Assembly: GCA_943736015.1 (NCBI GenBank)
Contig: OX031066.1
Location: 23,792,127 to 23,856,126, forward strand
DNA: 64,000 bases
From: Tridacna crocea
Taxonomy: Eukaryota > Mollusca > Bivalvia > Cardiida > Cardiidae
Direction: 5' to 3'
Positions 20,772 to 31,844 of the stretch are shown in pieces. Position 1 is the stretch's first letter. Every line of letters starts with the position of its first letter. A program made the translations under genes and the position numbers. The notes under the pieces are model-generated. The model ran no database searches. It was not told the origin of the DNA and saw nothing but the letters and a program-made list of their open reading frames with translations.

Positions 20772-21102
20772 ATTTTGCCTCCTTGATTAGCTCGTGTGGT
20801 CACATTAAATTTTTCCCAATTTTCAATAGAATTACAGATGTTGAATATCAAAATACTAGAATTTCAAGCAGGGATTCAAGGTTCATAATGACCCTCTTTT
20901 ATTACATACCTAGCAGTGAAATCCTGGAATTTCCCAGTGTAATAAATTTTGATATCATCAATAGTGACAATATCAAATTTCACTTTCACTTCCTGCCGTA
21001 ATTTAGGAACTACTTTTTTTTCATTAAGCATTTATAGTTAATTTTTGTTGTTTTTCAAATGAAAAAATAAAAAATAATAATGTTAATAAGGTGTATTATA
21101 AA
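20772..21102. other. nothing recognised
   Basis: A/T-rich. An open stretch at 20772-21001 continues a frame out of the HPT copy; I see no motif in it. Confidence 0.4.
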
Positions 21103-21290
21103 TAGAATAATCAACTGGTTATTTTTGATATGAAAAATATCTCACTCGGATGCATTGTAAGGCGTTAAAAAAACTCAAGCTGCGCACTTGTTTTTTTTTT
21201 TCAACCCAAGCTGCGCACTTGTTTTTTTTTCAACCCCTAACAACGCATCCTCGTGAGATTTTTCATATCAAAAATAACCAGTTGATTATT
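21103..21290. mobile_element. foldback with a duplicated centre
   Basis: AGAATAATCAACTGG...ATATGAAAAAT at 21103 is inverted at 21255-21290. The centre has two copies of CAAGCTGCGCACTTG separated by poly-T. Confidence 0.75.
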
Positions 21291-21574
21291 CTCTATGTTC
21301 TCAATGATTTTTATTATATAAAGTGGTAAAGATGAGTACAAATTTCCTTTGGCAAAGCACTGTAGTTCCAAGATCAGAGTTCACCTTCTGTACAGTGTTA
21401 GATCTTTGATCTACATCATCTGCTACTGAGCATCAAAACATCTGAAATTGCATTTTACTCTGTCTCTGTGTAACTCAAAATTCTGGTTTTAAGAGTAACT
21501 CTTCTGCAATTTTTTGCTTTCCAGTTTTGTCAAATTAGTTACTGATCATAGTAAGCATGGTGTCCATGGTGGTG

Positions 21575-21740
21575 AGGTAGATTGTCGTCCTCATAACCAT
21601 TAGGCCAGTGAGTTCGATATCCAGAAGCGAGTGTCACCTGTAGGATTTTTCATTGGTCCACACATTCAAGACAAGCACTAGTGTAGTTTCCAGGCAGCAG
21701 AATCGAGAGAGATTAGTATAAGTTGTGAGAACTTGTTTCT
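21575..21740 (+). mobile_element. SINE-X, tRNA-like head
   Basis: GGTGAGGTAGATTG...CCTCATAACCATTAGG...GAGTTCGATATCC resembles A- and B-box parts of a tRNA-derived head, and AATCGAGAGAGATTAGTATAAG follows. The same family lies on the minus strand at 23836-24028. Confidence 0.55.
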
Positions 21741-21769
21741 CAATCGATGTAAAATGAATATGTTTAACC

Positions 21770-21875
21770 TAGTTACCATGATTACCAGTATTTTCTCCAT
21801 TTCACAGAGTGTTTCTGTAAGTCTTCTTCTTAGTCTTTAAATCCTGGATTGTTTGGTTTTGCAAGTTAGTTGGGT
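21770..21875 (+). mobile_element. HPT right-half fragment
   Basis: GATTACCAGTATTTTCTCC to ATCCTGGATTGTTTGG. Confidence 0.6.
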
Positions 21876-22444
21876 AATAGGACACTGATCAATTCCCCCC
21901 ATCCCTTTCTGATCCTTTCCATTTTTAACATTCAAAAGGTGAACTGCATTATGATTCTTCAGATTGCTGATGAGTGATGACATAAAGATGCTTTTTGTAG
22001 GCACACAGGATCTAGAGTTAACCTGCAGTACAGTCTTGAGCACTTCATTTGTGGCTCAGACTATATGATAAATATTATAGAATAGGGAAAAATGTTAATC
22101 AAAACGGGGTTAGTATAAAATGTGTCAGAAGCTTGGCTTCTATTAAATTGGTATTGATTTCTGATAGCTTTGTACAATTAACACTTAAAGTGCTTTTCAA
22201 TCTACCCTTGTTGTCTCTCTGGCCAGTTTGGATCAAGATCAGGCTGCAGAAATCCTGTAGTTTGATCTATGGTTTAAATTCTAGTCTGGTCATTTTACAG
22301 AGACAGTCTTTAGACGAAAGCAACCCTTCTATTGCATTTATTATGTTTTTTCTTACGGTAATTTTGACTGAAAAAATAAGTTTTGTTTTGGTTTATTTTG
22401 TGCTTTGAGGGTTAAATACTATAGGTGACACCAGAACCCATAGT
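21876..22444. other. nothing recognised
   Basis: No supported gene or repeat; a 119-codon + frame (22049-22408) has no motif. Confidence 0.4.
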
Positions 22445-22509
22445 GGACAGTGTAGATCAAGATCAGACTGCACAGAATGTGCAGTCTGATCTTTGATCTG
22501 CACTGTCCA
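22445..22509. repeat. R5 hairpin, clean copy
   Basis: GGACAGTGTAGATCAAG...TTGATCTGCACTGTCC with the centre GACTGCACAGAATGTGCAGTC; nearly perfect palindrome. Confidence 0.8.
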
Positions 22510-22700
22510 CTGCTTGTTCTAAATCATGATCGAACCATCTCTTGATCTTGCAGAGGAAAAATAATTGTTGCCCAATAGAGAAAATGCAATCTATTTATTC
22601 AGTAGTGGAAGAGTTGAGGAGGGGATAGCAACGGTAATTGCTGTTTTGCCATTAGGGAAAACAGTGTCACTTGACATAATAGCCCCATTGTGGCTGTCCA

Positions 22701-22928
22701 TTAACCCTTTACCACACAATTCTGACTTTTAACGGCCCTGTGGAAGAAGCCTTTTAAAAACATTGTGGGAAAAGGAGAAAATGCTGGTAACCAGCATTTT
22801 CTCCTTTTCCCACAAAGTTTTCTACCTTATCAAATAAAAAATGTGTCAATTCAACCACAATGAAATCATCAACATAAATGCTTTCAATTTGGATAGGTAA
22901 GATATAATCCCATGTGGTAAAGCGTAAA
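22701..22928 (-). mobile_element. HPT element
   Basis: Left TTAA intact, right reduced to GTAA; complete core. Confidence 0.85.
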
Positions 22929-22959
22929 ACTTTACAGTGCAAAACAAGAGCCTTGCTTT

Positions 22960-23175
22960 CAGAAAAAGAGCTTTATGTATCTGCAGAAAGTATCAAGTAT
23001 TGACCCAGATCAGCTTCTTCAGTGTGCAGACTGCATTTGCTGACCCAAGTCAAAACTTTTTTGTTATTGATCAATTTTTCGCTTGTCAAAGGACTTCTGT
23101 ACCTCATGATTTAGTCCCTCGTTCCATGATATTAGTTTTATGGATCTACCTGAAGGAAAGATCTGACTTTCAGAA
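22960..23175 (+). mobile_element. R4 element, diverged
   Basis: TATGTATCTGCAGAAAGTATCAAG...TTGTTATTGATCAATTTTTCG...GTCAAAGGACTTC matches the R4 order seen at 29105 and 32445. Confidence 0.5.
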
Positions 23176-23450
23176 GGCAGAAAATGTGGGAAACTACTTC
23201 CATAGTTTGAGACAAAAGAACTTGGACCTCTTGCCTCAGATCGTTCTGCCACTTTATGCTTACTTTACCACAAAATCTAGAGTTTTTAATAACCTGAAAA
23301 AACAGAAGACTTCTGAGGTGGCCTGAGTTTACCTGTCCATGCTCTTTTGGATTTTCTTTTACCAGTATCCTGTACAATATATTTTCCAGGCCACTAGCTA
23401 CTTTCTCAATACAGCCTTCGTCAAAACTACGGTCAGCTATGAAAGAGGAA

Positions 23451-23690
23451 TTAACCCTTTACCAAACAACAAAATTTTATTTTAGTCCAAATTCAAAGCA
23501 CTAGCAGACGACAAAATAGACGGAACTCAAAAATTGAAATTTGTGTCCATAAGGGTAGAAAAAATTGTGGGAAAAGGAGAAAATGCTGGTTACGGTATAC
23601 CAGCATTTTCTCTTTTTCCTGCATTATTTTCAAAAGGCTTCTCTCTCAGGGTCGTTAAAACCAAGACAAGACAAGTTGGTAGTTGAAGTC
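23451..23690 (+). mobile_element. HPT element, right tip lost
   Basis: TTAACCCTTTACCAAACAAC start; a 4-bp insertion (GTAT) at the core centre; ends in AAGACAAGACAAG. Confidence 0.8.
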
Positions 23691-23715
23691 TTTAGGGCAG
23701 GTTGATAATGGAAGT

Positions 23716-24092
23716 CTTTAAACGTCACAAAAATGCCAATCAAATGATAATATTTTCCTCTAGAAGGGTAGAAAACAGTGTAAAAAAAAGAGAAAAGGAT
23801 GGTTTAACCAGCATTTTCTCCTTTAGAGTAACCATATCTATTTTACATTGATTGAGAAAGAAGTTCTAAGAACTTATACTAATCTCTGTTGATTCTGCAA
23901 CCTTGGAACTACACCTGTACTTGCGCCAAATCTGTGGGCCATTGAAAAGTCCCAAAGTTGACACCCACTCCTGGGTCTTGAACTCGGGACCTCATGGTTA
24001 TGAGGCCCTACCTCTCTACAGCAGGTACCACAATGTTTTCAAAAGCCTTTTTTTGAATGGCTAATGTATGGCATCAATTAGTAAAGAGTTAA
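23716..24092 (+). mobile_element. HPT element split by a SINE
   Basis: Core left half ends at TTTTCTCCTT (~23825). The right half resumes CCACAATGTTTTCAAAAG at 24029 and ends at TTAA 24089-24092. Confidence 0.75.
23836..24028 (-). mobile_element. SINE-X inserted in an HPT core
   Basis: Reverse complement of the 21575 family: AACTTATACTAATCTCT, then GAACTCGGGACCTCATGG and AGGCCCTACCTCTCTAC (B- and A-box side). Confidence 0.65.
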
Positions 24093-24315
24093 TTGAACCA
24101 TTGTATACTTCCAGAGTCCAGGTGTTTTAATGACCTTTGGACATTAGACTTAGAAAAACATTGTGGGCAAAGGAGAAAATGTTGGTTACCAGCATTTTCT
24201 CCTTTCCTCACAATGTTTTCTTACCTTTAGATCAGAAATACAATCATTTTATCATCTGCAAATGCAATAAATTAAGGTCCAGTTGAAAATTCTGTTGTGT
24301 GGCGAAGGGTATAAT
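24089..24315 (-). mobile_element. HPT element, decayed
   Basis: Chained at TTAA 24089; core GTGGGCAAAGGAG; right end GGCGAAGGGTATAA. Confidence 0.7.
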
Positions 24316-24564
24316 AGCTTTGAGGAGATGATTGTTCAATGATTGGAGAAAGCACTGTAGGGAGCCTTGTTTTCACATGAAGACTGTTGTACTGGTGGGG
24401 TTGTTTGATGAATATTTGATGTACCAGGTAAGATGGATGCTTTGTTTATCCCAGTGATTGTCATGAACCCATTTTGTGGCTTCCCTACCCTTTCAATGCC
24501 GTAGACAAATATGTAGGCCTTTATGGATGACATAGATCAGGATCTTACTTCAAGGAATATACAC

Positions 24565-24765
24565 AAAGCTCAGACCAGATAGAGGGAGTGATTTTGATTT
24601 CAAAGTTAAAAAAAAAATTATTCCTAACTAAACCCTATGTTTTAGGTACTCATTAGAATACCTCGTCGAGAGGATTGTATTGAGTACCCACAAGATAGTG
24701 TTTACAAGAGAAACAATGGATATAAAATACTATCACTCCCTCTTGTCTGGAGCTCTGTATACAGT
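24565..24765. mobile_element. R16 inverted-repeat MITE
   Basis: Outer arms AGGGAGTGATTTTGATTT...ACTATCACTCCCTC; centre CCTATGTTTTAGGTACTCATTAGAAT. Other copies at 59175 and 62340. Confidence 0.65.
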
Positions 24766-24825
24766 CTGAAATTCAATCTATACTGTCCTCCTTATGTTGT
24801 TAAGCCTGCGTTGTCTGCGCATGTC

Positions 24826-25165
24826 ATATTCTTCGAAGATTTGACCTGTCTTATATGACGCATAGCTATCCCCAATATCGGGCAGACTGTAGTAATAAGC
24901 GCAATAAAGTAGAAATGGAGAAAATGGTTTTTATAAATAAGTTTGAGGAAAAATCGGGCCTGTTTTAGCCCCAGATTTCTCTAAACTGCTGATCATAGCT
25001 GAGTGAATCGCACAAGGTAGCGTTTTATTGAGTAAACATTTATTTTAGCTTGAAATTCAAAGTAACGGTTTTCCCATAGGAAAGTGGTTCGTTTCTGTAC
25101 CCAGGATGCCCAAATGATGAGTATTCATAGAATGCCATCTAGCGGGAGATAATAGTCAAGCCTGT
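24826..25165 (+). repeat. R3 dispersed repeat, unsplit
   Basis: Runs from GCATGTCATATTCTTCG to CCATCTAGCGGGAGATAA. It provides the empty version of the site occupied by the Harbinger element (GTAATAAGC on this strand). Confidence 0.75.
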
Positions 25166-25632
25166 CAAATGAATATTTTCCTTAATTTTAGCTTATTTGA
25201 TAAAGATTGGGTTTATATGTTAAGTTTTTCCACTGAATAAAACCAGCAAACATTTTAGGTATGTAGAAAAGTCCCAAGTACATGTGATTTAATTGTCATT
25301 TTTTTTCGTCTAGAGTGAATCAACAAAGTATAATTTATACGGTAAGGTAGACCAAAGATCAGAGTGCAGGTTTCAGGCAGTCTTATCTTAAGTCTTTACT
25401 ATGAACTGCAACCAGCTTATTATTTTCAAGATGTATGGGAAAGTAGCTTTTAACATTAAAAGTTATGGGCAAATATTACAAATATTACTCTGGGAAAACT
25501 AGCTTATATCTGAGACAAGTTCTAAGAAATAGAATTTGAACATTGGTAACAATATTTGCTGTGAAACTGCCAAGGTTCATCCAAAGGAGGGGAAAGTAAG
25601 ATTTTCTTGGATAATCCTGTATTTTCAGCCTA
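25166..25632. other. nothing recognised
   Basis: A faint R5-like GACCAAAGATCAGAGTGC near 25352; otherwise no supported feature. Confidence 0.35.
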
Positions 25633-25843
25633 TTAATCCTTTATCTCACAGTCCCTGTAGAAAAAGGCTTTTGAAAAAATTGTGAGAAAAGGAGAAAATG
25701 CTGGCAACCAGCATTTTCTCCTTTTCTCACAGTGTTTTCTATCCTGTCATGGAAAAAAATTGTCATTTGAGCCACTGTTCATTGTTGCGCAAATGCTTTC
25801 AGTTTGGAGAAGTCGGACATTTTGTCGTTTGGTAAAGAGTTAA
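25633..25843 (-). mobile_element. HPT element, short S arm
   Basis: S arm missing ~18 bp (CAGTCCCTGTAGAAAAAGG); both TTAA present; core uses GTGAGAAAAGG / CCTTTTCTCAC, a paired change on both sides. Confidence 0.85.
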
Positions 25844-26068
25844 ACCTTTCCAAAACGACAAATTTTTGAACAAGACCAGACTGAAAGCATCTGCAGACGA
25901 CAATTCAACTCTTACTGAAAAGATGATTTCTATCTATTATGGGGTAGAAAACATTGTGGGAAAAGAAGAAAATGCTGGTTACCAGCATTTTCTCCTTTTC
26001 CCGCAATGTTTTCAAAAGGCTACTATTCCAGACCCGTAAAAACCAGGGATTGTTTGGGAAAGGGTTAA
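25840..26068 (+). mobile_element. HPT element, CCCTTTCCC-type subfamily
   Basis: 229 bp, chained; L arm with CAATTCAACTCTTACTG. Very similar to 30948 and 58230. Confidence 0.9.
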
Positions 26069-26231
26069 GCCATTAGTACATCAGATCTATCAAAATCAAT
26101 ACAGCACTTCTGTAGCTCATAATGAAATTGTCATGGTTATAGAGTGCTTACGGATTTCTAAGGCAATTTTGAACATATTTACCCGGTCTACTAAACCAGA
26201 TATGTTGTGGGTACTCGCAAAGAATTTTCAC

Positions 26232-26690
26232 AATAACTTTTTACCACACTATCTGGGCTATTAACGACCCTTGGAAAGATTAGCTGTTTGAAAACATTGA
26301 GGCAAAGGAGAAACACTAGTAACCAGCATTAATTTTTCTCCTTTTCTAACAGTGTTTTCTACTTTATCAAATACAGAAATCACCATTTAACCCTGTCCCA
26401 AACGACAAATTTTGGAGTCTTCCAAACCAAAAGAGTTTGCAGACAACAATTTTAGATTTGGAGAAAATGCGAGAAAGATCTCAAACAGGGTAGAAAACAC
26501 TGTGGGGAAAAGGAGAAATTGCTCGTTATGAGCAATTTCTCCTTTTCCCGCAGTGTTTTCAAAACAATTTTACTGCAGACATGTAAAAACCAGGGCTTGT
26601 TTGGGAAAGGGTTAAGCAACATTTAATTTGTTGTCTGCAAATGCTTTCAATTTTGACAAATCTACATTTTTGTCCTTTCATAGAGAATTT
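26232..26690 (-). mobile_element. HPT element (outer) interrupted by another HPT
   Basis: Left part to AAATCACCATTTAA, right part from AACATTTAATTTGTTG. The insert sits at a TTAA in the L arm. Confidence 0.75.
26387..26615 (+). mobile_element. HPT element (inner), variant core
   Basis: 229 bp, TTAA both sides; tips CCCTGTCCCAAAC; core AGGAGAAATTGCTCG / CGAGC-type complement (TTATGAGCAATTTCTCC). Confidence 0.9.
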
Positions 26691-26785
26691 GAACATTTGT
26701 ATGACTACCTACAATAAACTCTTGGTTCTGAAAATGATGTCAGACTTAGAATACCGACATACAAAATAATGGGCCCAGCCCAGGG

Positions 26786-27040
26786 TTAGGCCAATTTTTT
26801 CTGAGGATTGATGATAGTCATTGCAACAAGATTCATTCCACTCTTGCGGCTGATCTTTGTTTCGAAGATGGTTATGTGGGAAAGCAGCCAGACTGGCTTG
26901 GAAAGAATATTGTGCGGAGTACTAGTTAAAAAAAAAAACTCCAGGAAAGCATGGATAGGTGCACTGGCCACTGTGATATAACTGAAATAATGTTGAAAAT
27001 GGCGTTAAACATCATACAAACAAACAAAACATAGTTATGG
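26786..27040 (+). mobile_element. SINE-Y, body and tail
   Basis: TTGATGATAGTCATTGC...GGTTATGTGGGAAAGC...GGAGTACTAGTTAAAAAA...TCCAGGAAAGCATGG, tail TGTTGAAAATGGCG. It has an unbroken A-rich stretch where the 58022 copy carries an HPT. Confidence 0.65.
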
Positions 27041-27450
27041 AGTGATGTGTAAGAGAATGTCAGGGAAGAATAGAATATAATTACAACCTCACACTGGATA
27101 AAGATTAATTATAATTGTCATCAGTGATAATGCACACAAGATGTTGCCAGGGTATCCTTTTCCTACTCTACCAGTAGTTTTGAGGTTTGTAAACATTAAG
27201 GTATTGTTCATCGTCTACTTTATTTCCTACTTTCTCTGTAGACTGGTATCAGTCAGTTAAATAGAGCTGGTTCATTGAAAACCTCATGAAATTAAACTGC
27301 AAGACAGAGACACAAGTCTAGTGTTCTCGGTGTCTATCTTTCAGATTTAAGGGCGCAATAATAAAACATATTTCTGTAAATTTACTATAGTTGCATATCT
27401 TGTTTATAAGAATGACTCAAATGCAGGTCATGAATGCCAGACTTCCTAAT
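27041..27450. other. nothing recognised
   Basis: No open frame or repeat supported. Confidence 0.4.
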
Positions 27451-27785
27451 TTAACACTTTACCAAACAACCATATTTTAGACTGGTCCAAATTGAAAGCT
27501 GTTGCAGATGACAAATTGGACACAAGTCAAAAATTGAAATTTGTTTCCAGCAGGGTTGTAAACATTGTGGGAAAATGAGAAGATGCTGGTTACCAAATTG
27601 AAAGCTGTTGCTGAAGACAAATTAAACATAAATCAAAATTTGAAATTTGTTTCCAGCAGGGTAGAAAACATTGTGGGAAAAGGAGAAAATGCTGGTTTCC
27701 AGCATTTTCTCCTTTTCCCACAAGGTTTTTTAAAGGCCTCTTCCTCAGGGACGTAAAAACCAGGGATTGTTTAGAAAAGGGTTAA
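27451..27785 (+). mobile_element. HPT element with internal duplication
   Basis: 335 bp. The part from the L-arm AAATTGAAAGCTGTTGC to the core start is repeated (27487 and 27596), so the left half occurs twice; TTAA at both ends. Confidence 0.85.
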
Positions 27786-27892
27786 GGCCACTACTGTTAC
27801 ATTGGCGGCCAAGTGGGCAGCGGTTGCATTGCTGAACGATGAAGGGGCAGGAGTCATAACCTGGAAGCCCCATTTTGATTCGCACTGGAGTT

Positions 27893-28156
27893 ACTTCCAT
27901 TATCTCCCACTAGATGGCATTCTATAAATACTCATGTATCTAACTTGGGCATCCTGGGTATAAAACGGAACCATGGAAACCACAGTTACTTTGAATTTCA
28001 AACTAAAATAAACGTTAACTCAATAAAACGTGACCTTGTGTGATTCACTCAGCTATCAGCAGCAGCTTAGAGAAATCTAGGGCTAAAACCGGCCTGATTT
28101 TTCCTCAAACATAGTGATAAAAATCATTTTCTCCATTGCTACTTTATAGCCCATAT
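27893..28156 (-). repeat. R3 repeat, left piece of split copy
   Basis: TTATCTCCCACTAGATGG to TTTATAGCCCATAT, the reverse of 24826-25165, cut by the Harbinger element. Confidence 0.75.
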
Positions 28157-28460
28157 TAGAGATGTACAAGCCGACACCGAGTAAGGAATAAAAGCCAGAG
28201 TACAGATATTTTGAGCGGGGGTCATCTCAGAAGCTAGGAGATTATCGATAAATGTAATCCGCTAATTACTCTATCCGCATCTACCTTTTTTCCTTCGTAC
28301 CTGTATGGTTTTTAGGATTTCAGTCCGATTATTTTTCCCATCTTTACATTTGGACGTAAATTTATCAAAAACTGACACTGTATTATTGACAGAGTAAAGT
28401 CCGAATATAAAAGAAAACAAAAATGACCGGGCTGGAACACAGGCTAGGTTTTTTTTACAA

Positions 28461-28660
28461 TTAAATCTTTACTAAATTGCTTTTTTTTTTTTTACCAGAC
28501 CAAATAAAAGCAATTGCAGACGACTAATTAAATGTAGCTTAAGTGGAGGTTTCTGTCTTTGATTAGGTACATGTAGAAAACATTGTGGGAAAAGGTGAAA
28601 AATGTTTGTCACTAGCATTTAGTCCTTTTCCCGCAATGTTTTCAAAAGCCATTCATGACC
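28461..28660 (+). mobile_element. HPT element in the Harbinger element
   Basis: TTAAATCTTTACTAAATTGC, poly-T, L arm AAAAGCAATTGCAGACG, core with GTGGGAAAAGGTG on the left. Right tip lost. Confidence 0.7.
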
Positions 28661-29100
28661 TATGCCTTCGAGCATCCGAGGGATAAGTCTCAACCATTAC
28701 GTATTATCCTTTTTTGGACTGCATAGCGTAACCCAAGTTGAAACTTTAAGCCTGTCGTAGGTTTTCTGAGTGCTAAAATACCATCTAATCATTGTAAAAC
28801 CATTGGCATGTATCTGACTGCTCAGGCATCGACGACTCGTGTAATGGGTAAATAAGATTTTATATCGTTAAATTTCGCATAAATTGAAAAAGAATAGTTT
28901 GGGAGACTTTCGTCAATTTTCCCTCTGGCTTTTGATTTACTTCTTGGCATTAATATTGGTATAAATAAAGAGTGATTTACGAGTGCTCCAAAATGTGGCC
29001 ATGTTCATGCGGCGGCTCCGTGAAAGCCGTTTTCCTTGCACATATGTGACAAGAGTGAGCAAGCTCCTGCATATGAAACCAAAATATCATTCAGGGATGT
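28661..29100. other. Harbinger interior, unassigned
   Basis: No frame resembling a Myb-like partner or transposase; nothing else recognised. Confidence 0.4.
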
Positions 29101-29104
29101 TCTG

Positions 29105-29310
29105 GGAAAAGGGGGCTTAGTGCATCTGCAAAAAACATCACGCTGACCTTGGCAGAAAATTTTGGCTATTGATCAGTTTTGTATGTCAAAGGACCAGTCA
29201 ACCTCATTATTAAGTAGGTTGTTAAAAAAGGTAGATGTCATGTACCCATAACTATATGATGACTTATTTGGTACCATGGATAACGGAAATGCATTAGACC
29301 CCCCCCCCCC
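29105..29310 (+). mobile_element. R4 element inside the Harbinger element
   Basis: GGGGGCTTAGTGCATCTGC...GGCTATTGATCAGTTTTG...GTCAAAGGACCAGTC...AATGCATTAGACCCCC. The ends are loosely inverted (GGGGGCTTA.TGCATCT against ATGCATTA.ACCCCC). Confidence 0.6.
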
Positions 29311-29881
29311 CCCTTTTTTTTTTTGCAGAAAATTGGCAGAAAATTGCGGGTTGGATACTTAGATGAAGCAAACCTTTCTCCGACTTTTTTCACCACTCTG
29401 GTGCATGTGAGAAAAGTAGTCAGTTACATGCAACGATATATGTAAAGAGAGTTGTGTGAGAAAGCCAGGAAAACATGAGTACCTTTGATTTGTTTCCGTG
29501 GAATATATGAGAGGGATCTACTCGCATTTGCGAAAAACAAAAAGTCAACATCAAACGATTTCATGTGCGCTGGCCAACCTCTGTCAATTTTTTAAAGAAA
29601 TTAGTCATTTTAACATGTTTATTTTACAGTCGTTCAACAAATATTTATTTTGCTCGCAAATTAATGTAGATGTCAAATTTTATATTTATTTCAAAAAAAT
29701 ACCGTATAACAAACCCATGGTGAAGTGAATACAGATTTTTATGCACTGGTTTGGGGCCAAAAAATCATGAATTTAAATCATGAAGTAGTGAGATCCTCTG
29801 AGAGACTTTAATGACATTAATCAAAGTAGCATGTACAATTGACATGATAAAAAACGAAAGCAAATGAAAACACAGCATCAT

Positions 29882-30048
29882 TTAAAACCTTACCACACCA
29901 CAAAATTTTGGACTGGACCAAATCGAAAGCACTTGAATACAGCAAATTAAATGTTGCTAAATTTATGTTTCCTGCCTTTGATTGGAAAGGAAATATTATG
30001 TGGAAGGGATAAAAAGCTAGTTGCAACATTTTCTCTTTTTCCTCCACT
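29882..30048 (+). mobile_element. HPT left part, abutting the transposase remnant
   Basis: TTAAAACCTTACCACACCAC to TTTCTCTTTTTCCTCC; the S arm is absent and coding-like sequence begins at once. Confidence 0.65.
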
Positions 30049-30050
30049 TT

Positions 30051-30632
30051 GTCGATGTATAGGCCTATACAATGGTCCCCTATTGCAGAAAGGAGAGAAC
30101 TGAAGGAAAATTGGCTTGGAATACATTCTGCTGTTTGGGCGATAGATGGAACAAGCCATGAAATATACCAACCAGTTCAAAACCAACAACAGTTTTATTC
30201 TGGCCATAGAAATTATCACTACCTTCATACTCAAATTATCGTTGACAATGAAGGTATGATTAGATATGTTGAGCCTGGTTTTCTTGGTCATCAGAATGAT
30301 GCACCAACTTAAAGAATTATGTGTCAATAGATGCTCAAGATCTACCTATTGCTGTCGATTGTGTTTTTCTTGCTGGCCAAATTTACCCAAATGGATACCC
30401 AATCATAACGCCGTATAGCACATCTCCGCAGAATACAGGGTCAAGAAAGGGTAATGTGTGAGAGGTACAACAGATACTACAGGAGGTATAGAGTGTCTGT
30501 TGAACATGCATTAGCTCAGGTAAAGGGGTACAAAAGCTTGAGTTCAGTTTGGCATCACCCCGACAGTTTCTCGGTGTGACTGTAAGAGTATGCTCTGCTT
30601 TTGTATGCCGAAAAAGACGCATCAGTCTCATA
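30051..30632 (+). pseudogene. PIF/Harbinger transposase (DDE_Tnp_4) remnant
   Basis: The first frame (to the stop at 30312) carries AIDGTSHEIYQP, the usual first catalytic Asp context (DGT), then FYSGHRNYHYLHTQIIVD with the second Asp and the GFLGHQNDA motif. Past the stop, another frame at 30340-30462 reads VFLAGQIYPNGYPIITPY, the family's YP...TPY block. A further piece at 30463-30579 reads RRYRVSVEHALAQVKGYKSL, the VEHA-type block near the last acidic residue. The gene is broken by a stop after NDAPT, a frame change before the YP block and another stop before RYNRYYRR. Its 5' end is missing where an HPT fragment abuts (30048). There is no initiator methionine and no Myb-like partner gene in the element. 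It is non-functional. Confidence 0.8.
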
Positions 30633-30947
30633 ATGTAAAAAGGGGGAAGTTTAAAACGTTCGAAGTGAAAACTCAATATACAAGAACTCTATGACTTATT
30701 GAGAAATGCATTATTGGGATATAGTTTTCTTCGAGTTTTTTGCTATTGATGCCTCTTTCGCTTATACCGCCGTATGAATACCGGTTGTTTTATTACCCTA
30801 AAAATGAGGTGTGAGATGCACAATCGTTTTTTTTTTATGTAAATACTTATTTAGCTATGATCTGTTGAGAGAATGTTAAGATCAGGACAGAATGTTGTGG
30901 TACCATCATACTGAAGTGATTAGATCTAGAATGGGGGAACAATTGAC
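30633..30947. other. Harbinger interior 3' of the transposase
   Basis: A/T-rich with nothing identifiable. Confidence 0.4.
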
Positions 30948-31176
30948 TTAACCCTTTCCCAAACGACAAACTTTTGGACTAGACCAAATTGAAATCATTT
31001 GCAGACGACAATTCAACTCTTGCTGAAAAGATGATTTCTGTCTATGATAGGGTAGAAAACATTGTGGGAAAAGGAGGAAATGCTGGTTACCAGTATTTTC
31101 TCCTTTTCCCACAATGTTTTCAAAAGGCTACTATTTCAGACCCGTAAAAACCAGGGATTCTTTGGGAAAGGGTTAA
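30948..31176 (+). mobile_element. HPT element, CCCTTTCCC-type, young
   Basis: 229 bp, TTAA both sides; differs from 58230 at only a few positions. Confidence 0.9.
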
Positions 31177-31538
31177 GAAACCGTGAAGGGTTTTACCAAA
31201 GGAACTGGTTCATGTTTTTAGTTAATGTTTGGGTGGTTTGGGTAGTTTACTTGTATTGCAATAGACCAAAGAGGAGTAAACTAAAATCCACAATACGATC
31301 CAAAAAAGAGTTACGGCCAAACGTAACTCAGTGTGTTACATATGTTACAATTCCTCATAGAAATATTACAGACATCGTTTTTATTCTCTGAGAAGTGAAA
31401 TTTTAGTGTGGTCTTTTTAAAAGTACCTTGCAAAAGCAGACGATCGACAGCGAGCGTCTCTTAAATAGCGAATTACCTTTATTGATAGTCTCGTAGATTT
31501 TGAGACGAACCCCTTGTCTAAACTCCGTATCGTATTCA
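31177..31538. other. Harbinger right interior
   Basis: Open frame carried over from the HPT copy to 31391 is not supported; no motif. Confidence 0.35.
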
Positions 31539-31559
31539 GTGTCGGCTTGTACATCTCTA

Positions 31560-31660
31560 TTACTACAATCTGCTTGATATCAGGGATAGTGATGCATTAT
31601 ATAAGACAGGTAGAATCTTTGAAGAATATGACATGCTCAGACAACGGAGTTACTTCATGT
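31560..31660 (-). repeat. R3 repeat, right piece of split copy
   Basis: TTACTACAATCTGC to ATGACATGCTCAGACAACG continues the piece that ends at 28156. Confidence 0.75.
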
Positions 31661-31844
31661 TGGACATGAGCATCCTGGAGCTTAACCCTTCAGAGCCAAA
31701 GCCTGATACTTTGAAATGTTGGGACTCAAATGAATTTAAGCAAGCTGTGATGTATAAGGATTGAATAATGTTGAAAGTATTTAAAATATCATGTAATCAT
31801 TTTGGTGGCCGAACACCTATTGCATATAATGCCTCTGGAATCTC

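Larger units (their letters stand above)
28157..31559 (+). mobile_element. PIF/Harbinger-like DNA transposon, 3.4 kb, decayed
   Basis: The ends are a perfect 21-bp inverted repeat: TAGAGATGTACAAGC... at 28157-28177 and its complement at 31539-31559. The element splits an older repeat (R3). The R3 sequence stops at 28156 and resumes at 31560, and R3 copies elsewhere show the unsplit site with a single ATTA. ATTA is present on both sides here (28155-28158 and 31559-31562), which suits the 3-bp TTA duplication typical of PIF/Harbinger; the exact boundary is ambiguous by 1-2 bases. Inside is a damaged DDE_Tnp_4-type transposase (30051-30632). Three HPT copies and an R4 copy have since landed in it. 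Confidence 0.8.

Noticed and set aside
28157-31559. HPT as the non-autonomous partner of the Harbinger element
   Set aside because: Tips and target differ: TTAA and CCCTTT for HPT, ATTA/TTA and TAGAGATG for the Harbinger element.
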